Positions 50,995 through 59,155 of a stretch of DNA of 64,000 nucleotides are shown here, piece by piece. The position numbers and the translations under genes are program-made. This DNA comes from Affinundibacterium flavidum (lineage in GTDB: Bacteria; Pseudomonadota; Gammaproteobacteria; Burkholderiales; Burkholderiaceae_D). Position 1 is the first letter of the stretch. Each line of letters starts with the position of its first letter. The notes under the pieces were generated by a model. That model was given only the letters and a program-made list of their open reading frames with translations. It searched no databases and was not told the origin of the DNA. The stretch is taken from contig NZ_JACOGA010000003.1 of the NCBI RefSeq assembly GCF_014284175.1, positions 1 through 64,000 of the forward strand. The letters run 5' to 3'.

Positions 50995-53142
50995 TTAATT
51001 AAACTTAGGCTGACTCAAAGTCGGGGTACCGCCAATATAGCGTTGCAGCCAGCTTTGTACTTCCCAATGCCAATGGATAGCATTTTGTGGTGAGAGTATC
51101 CAATGATTTTCATTCGGAAAAATGACTAAGCGCGATGGAATTTTCATGCCTTGCAAAACCCCATAGAGCGCCGTGCTATTGACATAAGGCACGCGATAAT
51201 CAATTTCTCCATGGGTCAATAACATCGGCGTTTTGAAGTTCTTGGCATAACTCATGGGATTATTTTTCTGCATCACATCAGGATTACTCCAAGGATTTCC
51301 ACCCAAGGTCACTTCAAACGAATAATTGGTCGAATCTGAACCATATTGGGCAATGAAATCATTCACGCCAGCATGATCCACAATGGTGGCAAAACGATCT
51401 GTGTGCCCTGCCAACCAAGCAGCCAGATAACCGCCATAACTAGCTCCCGCAGCGGCTATACGTTTGGTGTCGATATTGGGCATTTTTTGCAGCAGATAAT
51501 CATTTGAGCGCAAAATATCTTGTGTCGGTTTTTCACCCCATTGATGATTAATACTGCGTGCAAATTGTTCGCCAAAACCGGTTGAACCATGTCGATTCAC
51601 CCAACTCACAATATAGCCAGGTGCTGCCATTACGTGCGCATTCCATCGGAAATTAAATGCATTTCCAACCATCGTATGCGGGCCGCCGTGCATCAATTGC
51701 AGTAAGGGATAAGTCTTGGATTTATCATAGTCAGGCGGCAAGATCAGCCAGCCTTGCACAATCTCGTCATTCGCCCCTTTGAAGTTATAAGCTTCTACTT
51801 TACCCAATTTAAATTTCGCCATGAAGTCATCGTTGAAATGGGTGAGCTGACGAAGTGCCTTGGTCTTGAAATCCAGTGTGTATATTTCATTTGGGCGATC
51901 AAAGGTACTACGTAAGAAAAATAATTGATTGGCGGTCTGCTTGAGCTTGGTGATTCCGCCATCACGTATGACGCGTTCAAATTGACTACCATCTGATCTG
52001 CTACTGAAGATACTGATTTCACCCTGATCTTCCGCCGCCATCCAAAGTTGATGATTGATTTTACTGACCTGAAATTCAGCAATCGCAAAATCACGTGCGT
52101 CTGTCACCGCTGTATTTTTTTCTGTCGACAAATCGTAACGCCACAACTTCGCTGAGCTGCCATCATAAATCGGCGTATTGGTGCGCATGTAGTACAGACT
52201 CTTACCATCGGCAGAAAAACCCGGTGCTGTGTCATTGCCCCGATTTTCTATCGTGATGTTCTTTACAGCCCTATCACCACTGGCACCACTGGCACCACTG
52301 GCACCAGCCAATGAGATCAGCAAAATATCGTTATTGTCAGTTTCCTGATGCGGCGCTGGAATAGTATTTAGGCTTAATGCAAGCGTATGCCCATCCGGCG
52401 AAACTTGGTAATCAAATGCACCCGAACTGCTAAACAAAGACTTGGAAAACGGTGTCAGATCTTTCAAAACCTTCGTTTGCAAATCGAATTGCAGCAAGTG
52501 ACTGGACAACTCATCCGTCAACCAATGATCAAAGAAACGATACACGCGATCTTCCGTGACTTTGGCAGTCATTTTATTCTCGCGCCGACGCTTGATTTCT
52601 TGCTTCATGGCGGCGAGGTCTTCGGCACGCCACTGCCCTTTCAATGCGGGAATCGCATTCGTTCCTACAATCAGCCCCTTACCATCTGGCAACCACTGCG
52701 GGTTAATAACACCGTAAGGCAATTCCAAAACTTTTTCTGCTTCGCCACCATCAAGACGCATGATGTACAAAGCGGGCGCTTCATCGTCACTACGTCGTGA
52801 AGTGAATGCGATGCGACTGCTATCAGGACTCCAGACAGGCGCGCTATCGCTAGCATCGGCTGTGGTTAATCGGCGCTGTTGATTACCTTGCGCATCCATC
52901 AACCAGATTTGATTGTGCGCCCGGTTTTTTTCGACCGACCAGGTTTGCACGGTGAATGCAAGTTGCTTTTGATCTGGAGACACAGCCGGGTTATCGACTC
53001 GCTTAATCGCCCATAAGGCTTGCGGCGTAAGGACCGATTTCACGTCCTGTGCAATCGCACCGTAAGAGATACTTAAAGCAGACGCCAGTAACAACATGCC
53101 TGCACCTAGGTACTTCACTTTCGAACGGGCTTCCTTACGCAT
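50995..53142 (-). CDS. S9-family prolyl-oligopeptidase-like peptidase
   Basis: Probable start is the second ATG, eight bases after GAGGA; other in-frame codons lie a few bases upstream. A hydrophobic N-terminal segment (about 15-32, signal peptide or anchor) is followed by a seven-bladed beta-propeller (TolB-type: WLMDAQGNQQRRLT, APVWSPDSSRIAFTSRRS, YIMRLDGGEAEK) and a C-terminal alpha/beta-hydrolase. The catalytic Ser is in AAGASYGGYLAAW (about residue 565), the Asp in TPMLLTHGEIDYRVPY and the His in FPNENHWI. It is a dipeptidyl/acylaminoacyl peptidase of the periplasm. GASGASGASG in the linker comes from a nine-base triplicate repeat. Confidence 0.85.
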   Translation of the reverse strand: MRKEARSKVKYLGAGMLLLASALSISYGAIAQDVKSVLTPQALWAIKRVDNPAVSPDQKQLAFTVQTWSVEKNRAHNQIWLMDAQGNQQRRLTTADASDSAPVWSPDSSRIAFTSRRSDDEAPALYIMRLDGGEAEKVLELPYGVINPQWLPDGKGLIVGTNAIPALKGQWRAEDLAAMKQEIKRRRENKMTAKVTEDRVYRFFDHWLTDELSSHLLQFDLQTKVLKDLTPFSKSLFSSSGAFDYQVSPDGHTLALSLNTIPAPHQETDNNDILLISLAGASGASGASGDRAVKNITIENRGNDTAPGFSADGKSLYYMRTNTPIYDGSSAKLWRYDLSTEKNTAVTDARDFAIAEFQVSKINHQLWMAAEDQGEISIFSSRSDGSQFERVIRDGGITKLKQTANQLFFLRSTFDRPNEIYTLDFKTKALRQLTHFNDDFMAKFKLGKVEAYNFKGANDEIVQGWLILPPDYDKSKTYPLLQLMHGGPHTMVGNAFNFRWNAHVMAAPGYIVSWVNRHGSTGFGEQFARSINHQWGEKPTQDILRSNDYLLQKMPNIDTKRIAAAGASYGGYLAAWLAGHTDRFATIVDHAGVNDFIAQYGSDSTNYSFEVTLGGNPWSNPDVMQKNNPMSYAKNFKTPMLLTHGEIDYRVPYVNSTALYGVLQGMKIPSRLVIFPNENHWILSPQNAIHWHWEVQSWLQRYIGGTPTLSQPKFN

Positions 53143-53432
53143 ATTCATATTCCTCAAATTAGATATCAGAGCCAGGCAAAAAGAGCATACAAGAAATTTT
53201 ACAAAAAGCTCTCCACAATCAACTTTTTAGTATTCAATTTACTACGCTATTTGAAATACTAGAATGCCTGCATTTAGACATTGCAAACGACAATTTTGTT
53301 CACCCTAAATACAATCTTTTTTTGACCAAAAAATGCCATAGCCTCACTAAGAAGAGAAAAAAATGATGACACCGTTTGATTTAAACGCGGGGGTAAAATT
53401 TCACAAAACACAACGCAAAACCACAAGAAAAA

Positions 53433-53461
53433 CCGCTCTTCACAAAATGGGCGGCCTTTTT
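53433..53461. terminator. Orphan intrinsic terminator, possible end of a small RNA
   Basis: CCGCTC pairs with GGGCGG around a ten-base loop, followed by CCTTTTT; the other strand gives GGTTTTTC. It lies in the 500-base gap between two divergent genes, where no annotated transcript should end. This hints at a small RNA starting near 53290-53350. Confidence 0.5.
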
Positions 53462-53510
53462 CATATAGATTCGTAAACTGATGAAAATTCCGATTCAGCC
53501 CTAGCATAAT

Positions 53511-53549
53511 GATCACACCAAGCGATCACACCAAGCGATCACACCAAGC
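53511..53549. repeat. 13-base tandem repeat, three copies
   Basis: GATCACACCAAGC occurs three times without interruption and is followed by a decayed fourth unit. It lies about 130 bases upstream of the rhlE start, likely in or near its promoter. Confidence 0.85.
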
Positions 53550-53675
53550 AATTGCACCCGACAATCACACAAAGCCGCGTTACCAAAGCTGATCCTGCAA
53601 CGGTTTCACCTGAAATATCGTTTAAAATCGCAAAGTCGGCTGTTTGTTCGCCCTTCTCTCTTCCCACATTGCACT

Positions 53676-54959
53676 ATGCCCTTCTCTCAACTCGGTCTTT
53701 CCAGTACTTTATTAAACGCGATTCACACGCGCGGCTATGTGCAAGCGACTGCGATTCAACAAGATGTCATTCCCGTCGTTCTGTCAGGGCGCGATGTGCT
53801 GGCAACCGCGCAAACCGGTTCTGGCAAAACTGCCGCTTATTGCCTGCCCTTACTAGAAAACTATGTTCGTGCGCAAGCGAACAAGTCCACCAAGCCCAAT
53901 ACGCGTGTCGTGCAGAGTTTAATCTTAGTCCCTACCCGTGAATTAGCAGTACAAGTTGGCGACACCTTGCGTAGTCTGGGGCAGAACCAAAGCCACCCAG
54001 CCAAATTGGCGGTACTGTTTGGCGGCATTTCTATCAACCCGCAAATGCTACATTTACGCGGCGGCGCAGACATCGTCGTAGCGACACCGGGGCGTCTACT
54101 GGATCTGGTCAGCAAAAATGCCATTAAATTGGATCAAGTCACTAGTCTGATTCTCGATGAAGCCGATCGTATGCTGGCACTCGGTTTTGCTGATGAACTC
54201 AAACAGATTCTGGCCCTATTACCCAGTTCACGTCAAAGTTGTTTTTTCTCTGCGACTTTTGCGCCCAATGTGGCGGATTTGGCTGAGGGAATCTTGCGCG
54301 ATCCGGCGCGTATCAATATTCCAGATACCGATGAATCGACGCCGGATATCACTCAAAGAGCGATCATCGTAGAGGCAACGCAGCGTACGCAATTATTGCG
54401 CCATCTATTTCAAACAGAAAAGTGGTCACGCGTTTTGGTATTTGTTGCGACAAAATATACCGCAGATTTATTGTCGACTAAATTACGCCGTGCACATATC
54501 AGCGCAGAGGCTTTTCATGGTGAACAAACACAAGGAAAACGTAGCCAAGTCATCAGCGACTTTAAAGCCTCACGCGTTAAAATTTTGGTCGCGACAGATG
54601 TCGCCGCGCGGGGCATCGATATTTATCAATTGCCCGTCGTTGTTAATTTTGATTTACCGCGATCCAGTGATGATTACACGCATCGCATAGGCCGTACCGG
54701 GCGCGCTGGCGAAGCTGGCTTAGCGGTTAATTTCATCTGTGCAGATGCGGCAAATGAAGCTCACTTCCGTTTAATAGAAAAACGTCACGGAATCAAAATC
54801 GCGCGAGAACAAATTGAAGGCTTTATTCCCGACGAGATTAGTCTGAAACAAACACAAACGATCACGCCAACTGATCCAAATGGCGGGATCAAAGGTAAAC
54901 GCCCAAATAAGAAAGATAAATTACGTGCTCTACAGAGCCAGACGATCGCACAGGAATAA
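53676..54959 (+). CDS. rhlE: DEAD-box RNA helicase
   Basis: All helicase motifs are present: the Q motif FSQLGLSSTLLNAIHTRGY with GYVQATAIQQ, Walker A AQTGSGKT (about 46-53), PTRELAVQ, motif II DEAD at about residue 160, FFSATF (SAT), then the second RecA domain with TDVAARGIDI, DDYTHRIGRTGRAG (motif VI). A short basic tail with KGKRPNKKDK ends it. The layout and LDEADRMLALGF suit RhlE. It remodels RNA, for instance in ribosome assembly at low temperature. The downstream YdeI/OmdA gene follows five bases after the stop and is likely co-transcribed. The start has no clear Shine-Dalgarno. Confidence 0.9.
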   Translation: MPFSQLGLSSTLLNAIHTRGYVQATAIQQDVIPVVLSGRDVLATAQTGSGKTAAYCLPLLENYVRAQANKSTKPNTRVVQSLILVPTRELAVQVGDTLRSLGQNQSHPAKLAVLFGGISINPQMLHLRGGADIVVATPGRLLDLVSKNAIKLDQVTSLILDEADRMLALGFADELKQILALLPSSRQSCFFSATFAPNVADLAEGILRDPARINIPDTDESTPDITQRAIIVEATQRTQLLRHLFQTEKWSRVLVFVATKYTADLLSTKLRRAHISAEAFHGEQTQGKRSQVISDFKASRVKILVATDVAARGIDIYQLPVVVNFDLPRSSDDYTHRIGRTGRAGEAGLAVNFICADAANEAHFRLIEKRHGIKIAREQIEGFIPDEISLKQTQTITPTDPNGGIKGKRPNKKDKLRALQSQTIAQE

Positions 54960-54964
54960 ACACC

Positions 54965-55570
54965 ATGCCTAATCCAGACCCACGTATAGACGCTTACATC
55001 GAAAAATCGGCAGAATTTGCGCAGCCTATTTTGCGCCATATCCGCAGTATGGTGCACAAGCATTGTCCCGATGCTACAGAAACGATGAAATGGAGCATGC
55101 CGCACTTTGAATACAAAGACAGCATCTTCTGCGGTTTCTCCGCCTTTAAACAGCATTGCGCATTGGGCTTTTGGCTAGGTGCGCTGTTAGAAATTGATAG
55201 CAAATCACAGAAAGCCATGGGCGACTTCGGGCGTATTACTTCGCTTGACGATTTACCCAGCGATAAAGAATTTGCCAGGCTGCTCAAAGCCGCCATGAAA
55301 TTGCATGATAGCGGTGCAAAACTACCGGCCCGGGCAAAACCTAGTGCGGACAAAAAAGAATTAGAAATCCCCCCTGAGTTTCTCAGTGCAGTAAAGAAAA
55401 ACAAGGCTGCCTATGCGACCTTTGATGCATTTTCTTATTCGAATAAAAAAGAATATGTCACCTGGTACTGCGAAGCCAAAACTGATGCGACCCGCGAAAA
55501 ACGTTTAGCGCAAACGATAGAATGGATGGCGGAAGGTAAGCGACGCAATTGGAAATATGAGAACTGTTGA
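54965..55570 (+). CDS. YdeI/OmdA-family protein with DUF1801
   Basis: The 201-residue protein begins with a DUF1801-type part (YIEKSAEFAQPILRHIRSMVHKHCPDATETMKWSMPHFEY, with FEYKDSIFCGFSAF) and ends with the OmdA-like helical motif AYATFDAFSYSNKKEYVTWYCEAKTDATREKRLAQTIEWMAEGK. Known members (YdeI/OmdA) affect envelope stress resistance. It probably shares a transcript with rhlE, five bases upstream. Confidence 0.85.
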   Translation: MPNPDPRIDAYIEKSAEFAQPILRHIRSMVHKHCPDATETMKWSMPHFEYKDSIFCGFSAFKQHCALGFWLGALLEIDSKSQKAMGDFGRITSLDDLPSDKEFARLLKAAMKLHDSGAKLPARAKPSADKKELEIPPEFLSAVKKNKAAYATFDAFSYSNKKEYVTWYCEAKTDATREKRLAQTIEWMAEGKRRNWKYENC

Positions 55571-55604
55571 GTTTGCCTCAAGCCCCTTGCGCCGCAAAAC
55601 TTGA

Positions 55605-56381
55605 TTACGCTTTTTGCATTTTCTTTTGCTGCCAGATCCTGATCATGTTGATAGAACGGCCGTAGTGATAATTCATTTGCGCATCTGTATAGCGATGTGC
55701 GTCTCCAACTGGGCAAGCGACACGGGCCAAGCAAGTTTTTTCACAAAGCGATGCGCTTTGCTGACGATAATCCAGGCATTTATCAAGATTAAATTGTCCA
55801 TCGTCCAAGGCCTGCGCAGGACAAGCAGCAATACATACTTTATCGCCGCAACTATTACATGGTGAAACAGTTTCCACCTTGCCAGTCAGCGGCAATTGGG
55901 TATTCGCCAACACGGCAACACGATACGCAAACCACGAACCAAAATGTGCGTTGATGCCCACCATAAATGGCGAATGATGATGCCAGCCAGCTTGTTTACC
56001 TAAAGATTGCAAACCGATAGTGCGACTACCGGGATACAGAATTTCATAGTCGCACCCCGCCCATTCTGTTTGCAAAAATCGTTGTACGGTCGCAATTGAA
56101 AATGCGTCTATCGGATGCTCGTCAGAGTTTCTGTCCATCACAGTGTCGATGTGACGTTCACGATTATTTTCTTGAATCGCTTGCCACATCGTCGTGCCGC
56201 CATGCCCTATCAAAATCAGTTGTTTAAAATTATCAGCCTGTGGACATTGTTCCCGCAAATTTTGGCGCAGTTCCGGCGCTAATTGCGCGAGTTCAAACAC
56301 CGCATGGCAATTTAAACCCGCCTGATTCAAAATCGGCGATGAGATCGATTGATAGGGATTCATGAGTGAGCTTACTTTCAT
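55605..56381 (-). CDS. QueG-like 4Fe-4S ferredoxin-type protein
   Basis: About 258 residues. The C-terminal half has two 4Fe-4S sites: CNSCGDKVCIAACPAQAL and CEKTCLARVACPVG, with a partner CLDY. The N-terminal half resembles the reductase part of epoxyqueuosine reductase-like proteins (PCPQADNFKQLILIGHGG, then YEILYPG and GINAHFGSWFAYR). It lacks the full QueG length, so the reaction may differ; it could be a corrinoid-reductase-like electron carrier. Two GTG/ATG starts overlap and neither has a strong ribosome-binding site. Convergent with the YdeI gene. Confidence 0.65.
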   Translation of the reverse strand: MKVSSLMNPYQSISSPILNQAGLNCHAVFELAQLAPELRQNLREQCPQADNFKQLILIGHGGTTMWQAIQENNRERHIDTVMDRNSDEHPIDAFSIATVQRFLQTEWAGCDYEILYPGSRTIGLQSLGKQAGWHHHSPFMVGINAHFGSWFAYRVAVLANTQLPLTGKVETVSPCNSCGDKVCIAACPAQALDDGQFNLDKCLDYRQQSASLCEKTCLARVACPVGDAHRYTDAQMNYHYGRSINMIRIWQQKKMQKA

Positions 56382-56405
56382 CACATTTTTACAAGAAGAG
56401 ACTGT

Positions 56406-56514
56406 TATAGGACTTACGCAAAATTGCGCTAGCTAGAAGCGTCGCCGAAGACAGTACGATTGTACGGCGAGGCGACAGCAACGACGCTAGCGTCTGTTTT
56501 GCGTATGTCCTATA
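56406..56514. mobile_element. Palindromic MITE-like element
   Basis: TATAGGACTTACGCAAAA (56406-56423) and TTTTGCGTATGTCCTATA (56497-56514) are 18-base terminal inverted repeats with one mismatch. Inside them are nested imperfect arms (GCGCTAGC/GCTAGCG and CGTCGCC/GGCGAC). The 109-base size, absence of coding capacity and place between two divergent genes suit a MITE or REP-type element. Confidence 0.65.
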
Positions 56515-56580
56515 TTGTAACCAAGCTCTGATTGTCTCTGCTAGACTATCTCCTACCTCACCTCTTCACATCCAAACACG

Positions 56581-57330
56581 ATGACACAGCAACTTGATAA
56601 TATTTTTTGGTACAGCTTATCTGGCGCCCAAGCTTGCTTTGCTGCTGGCAAAGGTAATGCGCGTCGATATGCCAAGGGTTTCTCACCAATACTAGGATTT
56701 GCCGATGCACAAAATCCAGACTTTAGCTTGTTAGAAAATGATTGTGAGCCTGACGAACATTTTTACGTCGGAGGTTGGACGGGCACTGTACCAAATGGTT
56801 GGCATGTCACTGCGGAGAGCAGCATGTATCGTATGGTATGGGATGGTGTGATGCCTGCGGAGGACGACACTTTTCAAGCAAGACGATTACTGCCAGCCGA
56901 TGCGGAACAGGCGGTCGCCTTGGCACGCTTGGCCAATCCCGGCCCCTTTGGACTGCGTACGATAGAACTGGGAGAATATTTGGCGTGCTTCGTCGTTGAA
57001 AATTCAGGCGAACATTCAGGCAACCTTTCGGGAAACCATGCCAGTGAACGTCTGATAGCAATGGCAGGCGAACGGAGTTTCGCACCTCCCTATCGCGAAG
57101 TGAGTGGCGTTTGTACTCATCCTGATTTTCAAGGTCAGGGCTTAGCCAAACGCTTGATGCACAAAATTATTCGTCGCCAATTATTAGCGAACGAAATCCC
57201 TTTCTTACACGTGATGAGCAGCAATACAGCGGCACATGAATTGTATCTACGTATGGGGTTTCGGGATTATTGCGAAACCCCAGTGCGCGTGGTTTCTCGC
57301 GTACACAGTAACTCGGTAGCAACTCAATAG
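56581..57330 (+). CDS. GNAT acetyltransferase
   Basis: The 249-residue product has an N-terminal domain of about 105 residues (FWYSLSGAQACFAAGKGNARRYAKGFSPILGF) and a C-terminal GNAT domain with the acetyl-CoA loop GVCTHPDFQGQGLAKRLM (R/QxxGxG/A), VMSSNTAAHELYLRMGFRDY and the final strand. The double-domain layout, with the first half a degenerate GNAT-like fold, is seen in FR47-type acetyltransferases. The substrate is unknown. Single gene. Confidence 0.8.
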   Translation: MTQQLDNIFWYSLSGAQACFAAGKGNARRYAKGFSPILGFADAQNPDFSLLENDCEPDEHFYVGGWTGTVPNGWHVTAESSMYRMVWDGVMPAEDDTFQARRLLPADAEQAVALARLANPGPFGLRTIELGEYLACFVVENSGEHSGNLSGNHASERLIAMAGERSFAPPYREVSGVCTHPDFQGQGLAKRLMHKIIRRQLLANEIPFLHVMSSNTAAHELYLRMGFRDYCETPVRVVSRVHSNSVATQ

Positions 57331-57479
57331 TCAGGCAATAGCAACTTAGCTTAACGCTTGATCAACTCTGCCCCAGAAACAATCCTCAGGCAGGGCAAAA
57401 AGTACAGTGAGGGAAATTCAAGCATGCGCTATGGTAAACTGCTGCCCTCAGAAATTAATCGACGCTAAGCGTCAGCGCC

Positions 57480-59000
57480 ATGACAAATCCAAGCATGAGT
57501 ACAAGTAAAAGCATAAATACAAGCACAAATACAGCGCCGCAATCAGGCAGTATCAGCCAATTATTTCCCCAAGCTTTATGGCAATGGTTTGAACAAATCT
57601 GCGCGATTCCACATCCATCCAAACATGAAGCCGCCCTCAGCGCACATATCCAGCAATGGGCGAAAGCGCAAGGCTTGCCAGTATTGGTCGACGAAACCGG
57701 CAATCTGATTATTCGCAAACTCGCTACAGCAGGCATGGAAGACCGCAAGACAGTCGTGATTCAGGCGCATCTCGATATGGTGCCGCAAAAAAATGCTGAT
57801 AAGGTTCACGACTTTCTGACCGACCCGATTGAGCCTTGGATTGATGGCGAATGGGTAAAGGCACGCGGTACGACTTTGGGCTCGGATAATGGCATAGGCA
57901 TGTCATCAGCATTGGCGATTTTAGGCGCATCCGATATCAAGCACGGCCCATTGGAAGTGCTGTTGACGGTTGATGAAGAAGCTGGCATGTCTGGTGCGTT
58001 TGGTTTAAAAGCCGGTGTGTTGGAAGCAGATATTTTGATCAACACCGATTCAGAACAAGAAGGCGAAATCTACATGGGTTGCGCTGGCGGGGTCGACGCT
58101 AAAATACATCTGCCAACACAATGGCAAGAAGCGCAGCCAGATCATCTTGCTTACACGCTGAGTATCAGTGGTTTAAAAGGCGGCCACTCGGGTGTCAATA
58201 TCCACCTCGGTCGCGGCAATGCGAATAAATTATTGGCACGTTTTTTTGCTGGCCATGCACTTGAATTAGGACTCTCCATCAGTCATATTCAAGGTGGCTC
58301 GTTGCGCAATGCGATTCCGCGTGAAGCAAATTGTAGTTTTACTGTGCCAGTAGAAAAACTCGACTTATTGCAGCAGCGTGTCTTGCAATATCAAGACATG
58401 ATAACAACAGAACTCGCGGCAACGGAGCCAAGTTTAAAGCTTATGTTAAGTGACTGCAGCGCGCCCGAACGTGTTTTGCAACACACGACGCAACAGCAAT
58501 TGATCAACCTGATTAATACCTGCCCCAATGGCGTGATGCGTATGAGTGATGAAGTCGCTGGCGTGGTTGAAAGCTCCCTGAATGTCGGTGTGATCAGTAC
58601 GACAGAAGACAGCATACACATCATCTGCATGGTGCGTTCACTCATCGACAGTGGTCGTTCTTACATAGAAAGCCAGTTGCAATCTTTGTGCGACTTAGCG
58701 GGTGCCAGTGTGCAATTCGAAGGATGTTATCCGGGTTGGAAACCAGATAATAATTCTGCCGTGATGGCCATCGTCAAATCGACTTACGAAAATATTTACC
58801 ACCGCGAACCAGAAATTATGGTGATCCATGCGGGCCTGGAATGTGGGCTGTTTAAAAAACCCTACCCACATCTCGATATGGTATCAATTGGTCCTACGAT
58901 ACGTTTTCCACATGGTCCAGATGAGATGGTGAATATCCAAACTGTTGGCCAATACTGGACGCTCTTATTGGCAGTATTAGAAGGCATTCCTCGCAAGTAA
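57480..59000 (+). CDS. pepD: Aminoacyl-histidine dipeptidase (PepD)
   Basis: 506 residues. The first 28 are a Ser/Thr/Asn-rich extension before QLFPQALWQWFEQICAIPHPSKHE. Zinc-site motifs: HLDMVPQKN (about 95), GTTLGSDNGIGMSSALAI with the bridging Asp, TVDEEAGMSGAFGL with the general-base Glu, INTDSEQEGEIYMG and the late H-site in VIHAGLECGLF. These are the M20C (PepD) signatures. It hydrolyses Xaa-His dipeptides such as carnosine in the cytoplasm. A small GACGCT/AGCGTC palindrome lies directly before the start codon. Single gene. Confidence 0.92.
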   Translation: MTNPSMSTSKSINTSTNTAPQSGSISQLFPQALWQWFEQICAIPHPSKHEAALSAHIQQWAKAQGLPVLVDETGNLIIRKLATAGMEDRKTVVIQAHLDMVPQKNADKVHDFLTDPIEPWIDGEWVKARGTTLGSDNGIGMSSALAILGASDIKHGPLEVLLTVDEEAGMSGAFGLKAGVLEADILINTDSEQEGEIYMGCAGGVDAKIHLPTQWQEAQPDHLAYTLSISGLKGGHSGVNIHLGRGNANKLLARFFAGHALELGLSISHIQGGSLRNAIPREANCSFTVPVEKLDLLQQRVLQYQDMITTELAATEPSLKLMLSDCSAPERVLQHTTQQQLINLINTCPNGVMRMSDEVAGVVESSLNVGVISTTEDSIHIICMVRSLIDSGRSYIESQLQSLCDLAGASVQFEGCYPGWKPDNNSAVMAIVKSTYENIYHREPEIMVIHAGLECGLFKKPYPHLDMVSIGPTIRFPHGPDEMVNIQTVGQYWTLLLAVLEGIPRK

Positions 59001-59155
59001 ATTAGACATCATTGGCAGATATCATTGCAGACATCAACTTGCGTTTAAAAACGCAAGACGTGAAGGATTCTCCTGCAAACAACAATCCGTAGCGAATTCT
59101 CATGCTCGCATCGTAGTTCTGGCTAAAATAGGCAGTTCTACGATGGGAGAATAAG

